Positions 1-6,147 are shown, counted from the first letter of the stretch. The stretch: 9,522 nucleotides of DNA from an uncultured Chloroflexota bacterium (GCA_913052545.1 CAJXEF010000084.1:1-9522); one strand, 5' to 3'. Notes: generated from the letters alone by a model not told the origin. A program made the numbers and translations.

Positions 1-318
1 AATGGCATTTTGATCGCAGAATATGATGGTCCACAGTCCTATTAAGAACATTCCGACGATAACTGTTATGAGTGACATGATCAAAAACTGGGTTAGCTCA
101 ACGGAGTATAGCCCGACTATTAGAAATGAAATTGTCCAAATTATTCCTAAGAGCCGTGGGGTCTGATGAGCTCCTTTTAAGGTCATTCTTTGAAATTCAA
201 CGACTGCGACTGATGCGCAAACGGTCAGGACGGAGAAAAACCAAAAAGATCCTAGCCAAATAGCCGTAAAGAGTATGGGAATACCAACCAGACCCGTAAG
301 AAGGCGCTGGTATATCAT
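1..318 (-). CDS. cdsA: Phosphatidate cytidylyltransferase (CdsA), N-terminal part, runs off left edge
   Basis: CdsA makes CDP-diacylglycerol from phosphatidic acid and CTP at the membrane, the entry point to phospholipid synthesis. An open frame of 106 codons starts with ATG at 318 and stays open to base 1. The start overlaps the uppS stop as ATGA (4 nt), typical of translational coupling. The N-terminus reads MIYQRLLTGLVGIPILF and is followed by hydrophobic segments at roughly residues 8-22, 24-42, 57-73 and 77-98. The motif VVEFQRM near residue 40 matches the (W)EF motif after the first helices of CdsA proteins. The C-terminal CdsA signature lies outside the window, so the call rests on the N-terminal pattern and on the very common uppS-cdsA order. 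Length and intactness of the rest cannot be judged. Confidence 0.85.
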   Translation of the reverse strand, partial: MIYQRLLTGLVGIPILFTAIWLGSFWFFSVLTVCASVAVVEFQRMTLKGAHQTPRLLGIIWTISFLIVGLYSVELTQFLIMSLITVIVGMFLIGLWTIIFCDQNAI

Positions 319-1034
319 TCGGTCTCGGCGTTTACTCTGCCAAACCTTCTGTCACGAGATTGATATGATTTCAATGCGAGTTCTAGCTCAGAATCATTAA
401 GATCAGGCCAAAAAGTAGGAGTGTGGTAGTACTCGCTGTAAGCTGACTGCCAAAGTAAAAAGTTACTTATCCGCAGCTCCCCACCTGTCCTTATCACTAG
501 GTCCGGGTCAGGAGAAGGATGGGTATACATATGACTACTAAATAACGTCTCGTCTATCTGGTCAGGCTGTATTTGCGCTCTGATCAAACTCCGGACGGCT
601 TCGAGAATTTCATCTCTACCACCGTAATCGAAGGCGACATTCAAAGTGATGCCCGTGTTGAATTTTGTTAAATCTTGGGCATTTTGTAATGCTATCTTCA
701 TGCTTTCTTCTAATCTATCTACCTTTCCGAGGTGGATCACCTTGACATTTTTCTTATGAAGTTGGGGGGTTTGTTTAACTAGAGCTTCCTCCATTAAATT
801 TAAGATTCCCCGAACCTCTGTCAGTGGGCGGTTCCAATTCTCGGTTGAAAAAGCATATAGGGTAACGAATGTGACGTGATTATCTGCCAAATATTGTAGT
901 ACCCGTTGTATTTTTTCTATTCCGACTTTGTGTCCTGCGAGCCGAGGAAGCCCGCGCTGGGTGGCCCACCTGCCATTTCCATCCATTATTATGGCTACAT
1001 GGCGTGGTCCAACGTGTCTTTTTTGGTTAATCAT
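315..1034 (-). CDS. uppS: Undecaprenyl diphosphate synthase (cis-prenyltransferase)
   Basis: UppS condenses isopentenyl diphosphate units in cis onto farnesyl diphosphate, making the C55 lipid carrier for peptidoglycan and other cell-surface polymers. The 239-residue protein has the usual family length. The conserved blocks occur in order: MDGNGRWA at 17-24 with catalytic Asp18, GHK at 34-36, YAFSTENWNRP at 60-70, FDYGGR at 135-140, RTGGELRISNFLLW at 182-195, AYSEYY with the Mg-binding Glu201, and RDRRFG at 227-232. The ATG at 1034 is preceded by AGGA about 8 nt upstream. It lies 43 nt downstream of frr and overlaps cdsA by 4 nt, so it is most likely co-transcribed with both. No key residue is missing. 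Confidence is high. Confidence 0.97.
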   Translation of the reverse strand: MINQKRHVGPRHVAIIMDGNGRWATQRGLPRLAGHKVGIEKIQRVLQYLADNHVTFVTLYAFSTENWNRPLTEVRGILNLMEEALVKQTPQLHKKNVKVIHLGKVDRLEESMKIALQNAQDLTKFNTGITLNVAFDYGGRDEILEAVRSLIRAQIQPDQIDETLFSSHMYTHPSPDPDLVIRTGGELRISNFLLWQSAYSEYYHTPTFWPDLNDSELELALKSYQSRDRRFGRVNAETE

Positions 1035-1077
1035 GGAGTTTTTCCTGGATTGATTATCGGATGAGAAAATATAGTCG

Positions 1078-1668
1078 TTATACTTGCATTATTTCTGTTT
1101 CTTTTCCTACCCCTAACTCTTCAACAACTTTGACATGATTGTCAGTGGATTTTTGCAATTGTTCTTGAGTCCTCCTATTCTCGTCTTGCGAAATGGATTT
1201 CGCACGTTCTAATTTCCGTACAGAATCAATACCGTCACGTCTGACATTACGTATGGAGACCTTGCTCTCTTCAAGCTTTCTTTTGAGTAATCTTACCATT
1301 TCCTGTCTTCTTTCTTGGGTTAGTGGTGGTATTGGAACTGTAATTGTAGTACCGTCGTTTGAGGGGTTGAACCCCATATCGGATTTAATCAAGCTTCTTT
1401 CTATTTCCTGAAGAGCTTGTTTGTCCCAGGGCTGTACCATGAGTGCTCGTGCATCTGGTGCCGAGATAGAAGCGATTTGATTTAACGGAGTGGATACACC
1501 GTAGTAATCTACTGCCACATTGTCAATTAAAGCAGGCGTGGCCCTGCCAGTTCGTATTGTTGATAGCTCTCGTTTCAAGGCATTAATGCTACTATTCATT
1601 TTCCGTTCCGTTTCTGCAACAACGGATTCTAAGTTTCCGAGGTTATTGGTATCATCCTGATCTGGCAT
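1078..1668 (-). CDS. frr: Ribosome recycling factor
   Basis: RRF works with EF-G in the cytoplasm to split post-termination 70S ribosomes from mRNA. The 196-residue protein covers the whole family: the helical domain begins near residue 20 (ERKMNSSINALKREL), followed by STIRTGRATPALID at 37-49, VDYYGVSTPLNQIASIS at 53-69 and VPIPPLTQERR at 111-121. The basic RNVRRD at 140-145 includes the arginine important for ribosome binding, and the chain ends in the typical EIMQV. It is about 11 residues longer than the usual 185 because of an acidic, polar N-terminal extension (MPDQDDTNNLGNLE). The ATG at 1668 is well supported by GGGAGG 8 nt upstream, inside the end of pyrH. Only 2 nt separate it from the pyrH stop, so translation is probably coupled. 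Confidence 0.97.
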   Translation of the reverse strand: MPDQDDTNNLGNLESVVAETERKMNSSINALKRELSTIRTGRATPALIDNVAVDYYGVSTPLNQIASISAPDARALMVQPWDKQALQEIERSLIKSDMGFNPSNDGTTITVPIPPLTQERRQEMVRLLKRKLEESKVSIRNVRRDGIDSVRKLERAKSISQDENRRTQEQLQKSTDNHVKVVEELGVGKETEIMQV

Positions 1669-1670
1669 GT

Positions 1671-2396
1671 TTATTCCCTCCCTGAGATAATGGTGCCAAT
1701 TGGATCTCCCATTAGTATTTTTCCCATATCCCCTGCATTAAAAATATTGAAAACTATAATTGGTATACGGTTGTCCATGCAAAGGGAAACCGCCGTTGAG
1801 TCCATTACTTTTAACCTTAAGTTCAAGGCATCGAGGTAATCTAGTTGGCTGAATCTTTTGGCGTCAGGATTTGAATGAGGATCTGAGTCGTAAACCCCGT
1901 CTACATCATTTTTGGCCATCATAATGACATCTGCACCTATCTCTAAGGCTCTTAGAGCGCTAGCTGTATCAGTTGACATATATGGGTTTCCGGTGCCGGC
2001 CGAAAATAGAACTACTCTACCTTTTTCGAGGTGTCGGATAGCTCTGCGTCGTATGTATGGTTCCGCTATGGCTTGCATTTGGATTGCGCTTTGTGTGCGG
2101 GTGACAATCCCCCGTTGTTCTAAAGCGTCTTGTAGGGCGAGGGCATTAATGGTAGTTGCTAGCATACCTGCATAGTCTGCGGTAGCGCGGTCCATTCCTT
2201 GGCGTTCGGCCTCTTCCCCTCGCCAGATATTTCCCCCACCTATAACTACAGCAAGCTCGAGATTGGCTGCGTGTGCCTCTGCGATTTGTTGGGCAATATA
2301 TTTGACAGCTGACGGATCAATACCTGCGGTACCAGACCCCTTCAGGGATTCTCCGCTTATCTTAAGTAAAACACGTCTGTATGTGGCCTTAATCAT
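1671..2396 (-). CDS. pyrH: UMP kinase
   Basis: PyrH phosphorylates UMP to UDP with ATP and is a hexameric, allosterically controlled cytoplasmic enzyme of the amino-acid-kinase fold. The 241-residue length is standard. Visible motifs are KISGESL at 12-18 (phosphate binding), [10 protein letters not shown] at 51-60, [10 protein letters not shown] at 69-78 (UMP binding and GTP-site neighbourhood), [12 protein letters not shown] at 134-145, [13 protein letters not shown] at 161-173 and the terminal [23 protein letters not shown]. The ATG at 2396 follows the tsf stop by 16 nt. The upstream sequence has only a weak Shine-Dalgarno (TTAGG), so expression may partly depend on readthrough or coupling from tsf. 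No odd residues were seen. Confidence 0.97.
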   Translation of the reverse strand: MIKATYRRVLLKISGESLKGSGTAGIDPSAVKYIAQQIAEAHAANLELAVVIGGGNIWRGEEAERQGMDRATADYAGMLATTINALALQDALEQRGIVTRTQSAIQMQAIAEPYIRRRAIRHLEKGRVVLFSAGTGNPYMSTDTASALRALEIGADVIMMAKNDVDGVYDSDPHSNPDAKRFSQLDYLDALNLRLKVMDSTAVSLCMDNRIPIIVFNIFNAGDMGKILMGDPIGTIISGRE

Positions 2397-2412
2397 ATGG
2401 CCTAAATGACTT

Positions 2413-2916
2413 CTATTCTTCTAAAGCTAGTCTACTGAACCGAACTAGTTTGACGTTTTCTCCTACCTTAGCTGCCATTTCTTGAACAACTTCAGCGACT
2501 GAGCGAGAGTTATCTTTTATAAAAGGCTGCTGCAGAAGACTCACTTGGCCGGCTGGTCTGGAATCTTCTTTATCCATGTCATCTTGGTCTAAATACGCAG
2601 GTGCCATGGCGGCCACTTGCATTGCGATGTTATGGGCTAAGTCTTTGAATTCGTCTGTTCGTGCTACAAAATCAGTCTCACATCCGAGTTCTACTAATGC
2701 TCCCACTCTGCCACCTGTGTGAACGTAGGCTTCGATCACACCTTCAGTGGTTTCTCTCCCAGCGCGCTTGGCTGCTTGCGAAAAACCCTTTTGGCGTAGA
2801 CCTGCAGCAGATTTATCCAAATCTCCATCGTGTTCCTCAAGGGCTTGTTTGCATTCCATTATTCCTGCGCCGGTCTGTTCTCTTAATGCTCTTATCTGTT
2901 CTACAGTGACTGCCAA
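2413..2916 (-). CDS. tsf: Elongation factor Ts, short form, TTG start
   Basis: EF-Ts is the GDP/GTP exchange factor that reactivates EF-Tu. At 167 residues this is a short version. It has the N-terminal UBA-like helices ([22 protein letters not shown], residues 5-26), the core with the signature TDFVAR at 81-86, and the end pattern LLQQPFIKD (127-135) ... [12 protein letters not shown]. It lacks the second core half and coiled coil found in the roughly 280-residue E. coli protein. Short forms are known from Thermus, cyanobacteria and Chloroflexota. The start codon is TTG at 2916. It is supported by GGAGG 7 nt upstream and by the conserved [12 protein letters not shown] beginning. It follows rpsB by 64 nt in the standard rpsB-tsf pair. 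Confidence 0.97.
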   Translation of the reverse strand: MAVTVEQIRALREQTGAGIMECKQALEEHDGDLDKSAAGLRQKGFSQAAKRAGRETTEGVIEAYVHTGGRVGALVELGCETDFVARTDEFKDLAHNIAMQVAAMAPAYLDQDDMDKEDSRPAGQVSLLQQPFIKDNSRSVAEVVQEMAAKVGENVKLVRFSRLALEE

Positions 2917-2928
2917 CAGTTATCCTCC
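2917..2928 (-). promoter_or_regulatory. Strong Shine-Dalgarno that fixes the tsf TTG start
   Basis: Read on the minus strand the sequence is GGAGGATAACTG followed directly by TTG. The GGAGG core is at 2924-2928, 7 nt from the start codon. This is nearly ideal spacing and explains how a TTG codon can start an abundant translation factor. Confidence 0.8.
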
Positions 2929-2980
2929 AGATGTGGGAAGGTGATTCGAGTGTGCAGTATAGTATGATCCCTGCTTTCGT

Positions 2981-3877
2981 TTATTCAGGACTATTGTCTG
3001 GATCTGCGTCTTGTGGAGCCTGGTGCATCATTTCTGCAAGCTCCTCTAGGGGGGCGGTTTCTAAGCTGGAGATGACTAGATCTTCATCACTTATTTCTGA
3101 ATCCTCAACTTTCTGAGGTTCCTCGCTTTCTTGAAGCACGGCTTCCCTTTCTGCGACTCCTTCTAGGACTGCGGTTGCCATGCGGTTGGTAATTAATCTA
3201 ATAGATCGAACTGCGTCATCGTTACCAGGGATAGGATGCAGAATTTTCGCGGGATCGCAATCAGAGTCGAGTATAGAAAAAATGGGTATTCCCATCCTGT
3301 GGGCTTCTGCGATGCATATACTTTCTTTAACTATATCAATCACAAACATGGCAGAAGGCAGAGTAGTCATATCCTTGATTCCCAAGAAATATTTTTCAAG
3401 CTTGGCCAAAGTCTCATCAAGCTTGACTCCCTCTTTTTTGGGCAACAACCTAAAATACCCTTGTTCTTTCTTTTGTTGGAGGTCAATCATGTAATTGATA
3501 CGGGTTCGGATAGTTTGGAAATTGGTCAAGGTCCCACCCAACCATCGCTGGTTCACATACCACATGCTACATCTATCAGCTTCACTTTGTATTACTTCTT
3601 GGGCTTGTTTCTTTGTTCCTACGAATAGTATTTTACCGCCGTCTGCTGCAACTTGAACCATGGCTGCATAGGCATCATTAATTAGCCCTAAGGTTTGCTG
3701 AAGGTCCATAATATGGATACCGTTACGCTGAGTAAATATATAGCGCTTCATTTGAGGGTTCCAGCGCCGAGTCTGGTGCCCGAAGTGGACACCGGCTTCC
3801 AAGAGCGATTTCATGGTTAAGGGTTCTTTTTGAAATGTTGCCTCTGGCTCATCTCTTCGCTCTGTCATCTGTACCAT
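2981..3877 (-). CDS. rpsB: 30S ribosomal protein S2 with acidic C-terminal tail
   Basis: S2 is one of the last proteins to join the small ribosomal subunit and is needed for binding S1 and mRNA. The conserved body runs from about residue 22 to 240: MKSLLEAGVHFGHQTRRWNP at 22-41, KRYIFTQRNGIHIMDLQQT at 44-62, FVGTKKQAQ at 85-93, WYVNQRWLGGTLTNFQTI at 106-123, LEKYFLGIKDM at 160-170 and DPAKILHPIPGNDDAVRSI at 208-226. At 298 residues it is longer than the usual 230-260. It has a polar N-terminal extension of about 20 residues and a tail from about 243 that is rich in Glu and Asp. The ATG at 3877 has GAAGGT about 8 nt upstream. A second in-frame ATG at 3868 is possible but less well placed. It is the first gene of the operon and has a clear promoter upstream. 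Confidence 0.97.
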   Translation of the reverse strand: MVQMTERRDEPEATFQKEPLTMKSLLEAGVHFGHQTRRWNPQMKRYIFTQRNGIHIMDLQQTLGLINDAYAAMVQVAADGGKILFVGTKKQAQEVIQSEADRCSMWYVNQRWLGGTLTNFQTIRTRINYMIDLQQKKEQGYFRLLPKKEGVKLDETLAKLEKYFLGIKDMTTLPSAMFVIDIVKESICIAEAHRMGIPIFSILDSDCDPAKILHPIPGNDDAVRSIRLITNRMATAVLEGVAEREAVLQESEEPQKVEDSEISDEDLVISSLETAPLEELAEMMHQAPQDADPDNSPE

Positions 3878-4010
3878 AAAATCTACCTTCTAACTCCGTT
3901 TGTTTAAATTTTAATTTAACGTTTAAAACCCTAATTATCAGTTCAGTCCAAATTACAGTAGGTTGACACGTTGATTGGATGGCAATTTATATCTGGACTA
4001 GATTTGCTCG

Positions 4011-4039
4011 AGTATATCACAGGGCTATTTACCTATCAA
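4011..4039 (-). promoter_or_regulatory. Sigma70-type promoter of the rpsB-tsf-pyrH-frr-uppS-cdsA operon
   Basis: On the minus strand, -35 TTGATA (4034-4039) and -10 TATACT (4011-4016) are separated by exactly 17 nt. Each hexamer matches the consensus at 5 of 6 positions. The predicted transcription start is near 4004, which gives rpsB an untranslated leader of about 127 nt. That is long enough to hold a control element such as S2 autoregulation, but I saw no recognisable motif in it. The leader is AT-rich, with short TTTAAA-type palindromes at about 3901-3928. The promoter lies within the 190 nt between pgpA and rpsB. Confidence 0.7.
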
Positions 4040-4067
4040 TGATGTGCTTCAAGGTTTTACCAGCAAC

Positions 4068-4559
4068 TTAATCCAATAAATATAAAAGTGCAATTCGGAC
4101 AAAGTTTATACATACTGTCCCATAAATACCTGCTAGAACATCATCTAACATGATTCCCCACCCTTTAGGCAATGATTCTAGCTGTCTTATGGGCCATGGC
4201 TTCAATATGTCGAACATTCTGAACATTAAAAATGCTAGTATTTGCCATTCCCATGTCTTGGGTAAAAATAAACAAGTTATCCAGAGACCGATGAATTCAT
4301 CCCAAACAGCTTTTCCAGGATCTGGATTATTGGTAGTGGCCAGAGTCCCGGTGGCCCAGATACCTGATATTAATCCGATCAATATTAGAAGCAAAAGGAA
4401 GGGTGAAGAACCAGAAATAGGCAACGCAAGGTAAATTAATAGTGCGGCACCACTGCCAACCGTACCAGGCGCTATGGGCGAAAGTCCCGTCCCAGCACCT
4501 GTAGCTATAAACCACCCTAACTTCTTCAAGAGCGAAATAGATGACACTGAACTTATCAA
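4068..4559 (-). CDS. pgpA: Phosphatidylglycerophosphatase A
   Basis: PgpA removes the phosphate from phosphatidylglycerophosphate to give phosphatidylglycerol, acting at the inner membrane. The 163-residue protein has all the family blocks: GAGTGLSPIAPGTVGS at 21-36, WDEFIG at 86-91, FRMFDILKPWPI at 113-124, and GIMLDDVLAG at 135-144 with the paired aspartates. Hydrophobic segments lie at about 37-47, 53-72, 90-112 and 143-162. The frame closes just upstream (TAA at 4566-4568). The only starts covering the conserved N-terminus are therefore TTG at 4559 or GTG at 4547. Neither has a clear Shine-Dalgarno, so the exact start is uncertain. It lies 190 nt upstream of rpsB on the same strand but is separated from it by the rpsB promoter. 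The cdsA product acts earlier in the same pathway. Confidence 0.93.
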   Translation of the reverse strand: MISSVSSISLLKKLGWFIATGAGTGLSPIAPGTVGSGAALLIYLALPISGSSPFLLLLILIGLISGIWATGTLATTNNPDPGKAVWDEFIGLWITCLFLPKTWEWQILAFLMFRMFDILKPWPIRQLESLPKGWGIMLDDVLAGIYGTVCINFVRIALLYLLD

Positions 4560-4632
4560 TTTAATTTAGGCACCCCATTTTAGCTGTGCTCATGGTTGTA
4601 TACTTGTGCCTATCGCATTGTTGCGTGTGCTT

Positions 4633-4660
4633 AATGTAGCAGTTATGTATTAATACCCAA
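4633..4660 (-). promoter_or_regulatory. Weak candidate promoter for pgpA
   Basis: On the minus strand, TTGGGT (4655-4660) is followed by 16 nt and TACATT (4633-4638). This would give a leader of about 70 nt before the TTG start of pgpA. The -35 overlaps the palindrome GTATTAATAC, which could be an operator. A rival is a lone -10-like TATACA at 4597-4602 with a poor -35. Neither match is strong. Confidence 0.25.
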
Positions 4661-4768
4661 CTGTCTTCCAGTATATCTTTGTTTGGTACGTCTGTTCCAT
4701 TTCCGTATTACTAGCCAGATCCAAAATTGTATTATCGAGGCCATGCTCTTTTAGATTCATAGATGTTT

Positions 4769-4858
4769 GAGTGCGGAGAGTAACCAGACAGAGTGCGTTA
4801 AATTATACAAGGGTAATACCAGTTCTAGCAGAGGATTGACGCACTCCGCATTGTTTTT
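4769..4858 (+). ncRNA. Candidate structured RNA element / terminator with T-tract (unidentified)
   Basis: Read on the plus strand, TGCGGAG (4772-4778) pairs perfectly with CTCCGCA (4844-4850). The adjacent inner TGCGT (4794-4798) pairs with ACGCA (4839-4843). Together they make a 12-bp stack that is continuous on the 3' side, with a 15-nt bulge on the 5' side. The closing strand is followed at once by TTGTTTTT (4851-4858), as in an intrinsic terminator. An alternative fold pairs GAGTGCGT (4791-4798) with ACGCACTC (4839-4846) and excludes part of the outer stem. A small inner hairpin with TCT/AGA arms is possible near 4824-4832. The words GGAGAGTA and GCGTTAA recall the tetrahydrofolate riboswitch core, but the rest does not clearly match. 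It could instead be a DNA operator with repeated boxes. No family is assigned. Confidence 0.35.
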
Positions 4859-4879
4859 GGAAAGGAAAGGAACACTGGA

Positions 4880-4963
4880 ATGGCGGTGTATCCGATATCA
4901 GATCCGCGTGTGAAAGCCTTCTCAAGCTGCCTGCTGCTGATACGTGTACCCCTTTTCATCTGA
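4880..4963 (+). CDS. Possible 27-residue small ORF, unknown
   Basis: An ATG at 4880 begins a 27-codon frame (starting MAVYPISDPRV, with a hydrophobic end rich in Leu, Val and Ile) that stops with TGA at 4961. A purine-rich Shine-Dalgarno, AAGGAAAGGAA at 4862-4872, lies about 8 nt upstream. The frame begins about 20 nt after the T-tract of the structured element. It could be a leader peptide or a small membrane-associated peptide, or it could be chance: short frames are common, and nothing in the sequence is recognisable. After residue 14, the +2 reading frame (CTC at 4921 onward) is open to 5030, so a decayed longer gene is a further option. Confidence 0.25.
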   Translation: MAVYPISDPRVKAFSSCLLLIRVPLFI

Positions 4964-5032
4964 GTTTACCTAGTAAAATCTTGGATATCATACGTGTGGA
5001 TCCATTAGCTAATAACAATTCGGATCAGTAGT

Positions 5033-5061
5033 TTGGGTAGAACTGGGATCCGATCTATAAT
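5033..5061 (+). promoter_or_regulatory. Promoter of the dehydrogenase gene; predicts a leaderless transcript
   Basis: TTGGGT (5033-5038) and a perfect TATAAT (5056-5061) are separated by exactly 17 nt. The usual start, about 7 nt past the -10, falls near 5068, only about 3 nt before the ATG at 5071. No Shine-Dalgarno exists between promoter and start codon. Confidence 0.65.
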
Positions 5062-5070
5062 AACCCATAT

Positions 5071-6147
5071 ATGAAAGCTTTGGTTTTATTGCAATCTGGT
5101 ACGGTTCCCAAAGTAGAGATATCTGATTTGGCGGTACCTACTCCGAGATCTGGAGAGGTATTGGTTAAAGTGGAATCCTGTGGCTTTTGTTATCACGATT
5201 ATTTAGTTATGTCAGGGCAATTACGTCGTGGCGTTAAGGACCATGTGGTACTCGGTCATGAGATATCTGGGACTATAGTTGATGTTGGCGAAAATGTTTC
5301 CTCTACTTTAGTAGGGAATAGAGTAGTTAGTCTCCTAACAAATTCATGTGGGGTATGCACGCGTTGTAGACAGGGAATGGAGCATAGGTGTTTATACGGG
5401 ATAGGGATTGGTCATGGTTGTGACGGAGGATTCGCGGAATTTGTCGTAGTTTCTGAACACAGTGTTGTGGTGGTTGGAGAATCCTTATCGTTTAATCAAG
5501 CAGCTCTGTTGGCTTGTCCGATTGGAGTTGTTGTTCGGGGTATCAAAGAGGTGGCTAAAGTACGTGAAGGTGAATCGGTTGTTGTGACGGGCGCAGGCGG
5601 TGGTCTCGGAGTACATGCGGTTCAAGTGGCGCAGGCTTTAGGGGCTAAAGTTCTTGCTCTAACTTCATCGCCAGACAAAGTTGCATTTCTAGAAACGTTA
5701 GGCGCATGTGAAGTTTTGGAGACCGGTGTAAATAGAGATGATAATAATCCAATAGGACTACGTGACGAGGTAGCTAATGGGATAGGAGAATTGGTGAGGT
5801 TTTACACAAAAGAAAGGGGAGCAGATGTAGTAATAGATACCGTCGGAACACCACTTTTTAAAGTTTCACTGAATTCGTTGGCACAATATGGGAGGCTATT
5901 ATTGCTAGGGCAAGTCTCAAGCCAAATGGTGTCATTTAATCCCGCAGAATTGATATTTCTGGATGCTCAAGTATTTGGTTGTTCAGGATGTTCTCGATCA
6001 GACGTTATATACGCTAACCAAATGATTGAACAGGGCTTTATAGAACCAATTATTTGCTCAACGTTATCGCTGGAACAGTGGTACGATGCGTTTGATTCTT
6101 TAAAAAGGAGTAAAGCTATGGGACGACTTGTATTTACCTTGGGATAA
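5071..6147 (+). CDS. Zinc-dependent medium-chain alcohol dehydrogenase / acryloyl-CoA reductase-like oxidoreductase
   Basis: A 358-residue medium-chain dehydrogenase/reductase that should use NAD(P)H to interconvert an alcohol and a carbonyl, or to reduce an enoyl compound. The N-terminal GroES-like domain carries the probable catalytic zinc ligands Cys40 (CGFCYHD), His63-Glu64 (GHE) and Cys149 (LLACP). The structural zinc lobe is complete: Cys93, Cys96, Cys99 and Cys107. The Rossmann motif TGAGGGLG is at 173-180, followed by a second strand ending VIDTVGTP at 254-261. The pattern around CPIGVVVRGIK and VIDTVGTP resembles archaeal-type acryloyl-CoA reductases as much as classical alcohol dehydrogenases, so the substrate is left open. 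It is the only long plus-strand gene here, has its own promoter and no Shine-Dalgarno, and overlaps the convergent secF by 14 nt. All key residues are present, so it is probably active. Confidence 0.9.
   Translation: MKALVLLQSGTVPKVEISDLAVPTPRSGEVLVKVESCGFCYHDYLVMSGQLRRGVKDHVVLGHEISGTIVDVGENVSSTLVGNRVVSLLTNSCGVCTRCRQGMEHRCLYGIGIGHGCDGGFAEFVVVSEHSVVVVGESLSFNQAALLACPIGVVVRGIKEVAKVREGESVVVTGAGGGLGVHAVQVAQALGAKVLALTSSPDKVAFLETLGACEVLETGVNRDDNNPIGLRDEVANGIGELVRFYTKERGADVVIDTVGTPLFKVSLNSLAQYGRLLLLGQVSSQMVSFNPAELIFLDAQVFGCSGCSRSDVIYANQMIEQGFIEPIICSTLSLEQWYDAFDSLKRSKAMGRLVFTLG

Larger units (their letters stand above)
4560..5070. other. 511-nt divergent intergenic region between pgpA and the dehydrogenase gene
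   Basis: No long ORF and no tRNA cloverleaf is visible here. From left to right it holds weak minus-strand promoter candidates for pgpA (about 4597-4660), a 10-bp palindrome GTATTAATAC (4647-4656), three copies of GAGTGCG within a foldable element (4769-4858), a 27-codon ORF with a Shine-Dalgarno (4880-4963), and repeated short words (GATATCA, ATACGTGT, GGATCC) between 4894 and 5051. It ends with a good promoter (5033-5061) immediately before the plus-strand gene. For two flanking genes that need only two promoters, this region is unusually long and structured. Confidence 0.6.

Noticed and set aside
3236..3628. Plus-strand open frame of 130 codons opposite rpsB
   Set aside because: It is wholly antisense to the strongly conserved S2 body, and its translation shows no family pattern.
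4150..4434. Plus-strand open frame of 94 codons opposite pgpA
   Set aside because: It is antisense to all PgpA motifs, and nothing in it is recognisable as a protein.
4560..5070. A tRNA, tmRNA or SRP RNA in the long intergenic region
   Set aside because: I looked for a T-arm (GTTC-A consensus) with matching acceptor stems, for tmRNA ends and for the SRP tetraloop core. None was found on either strand.
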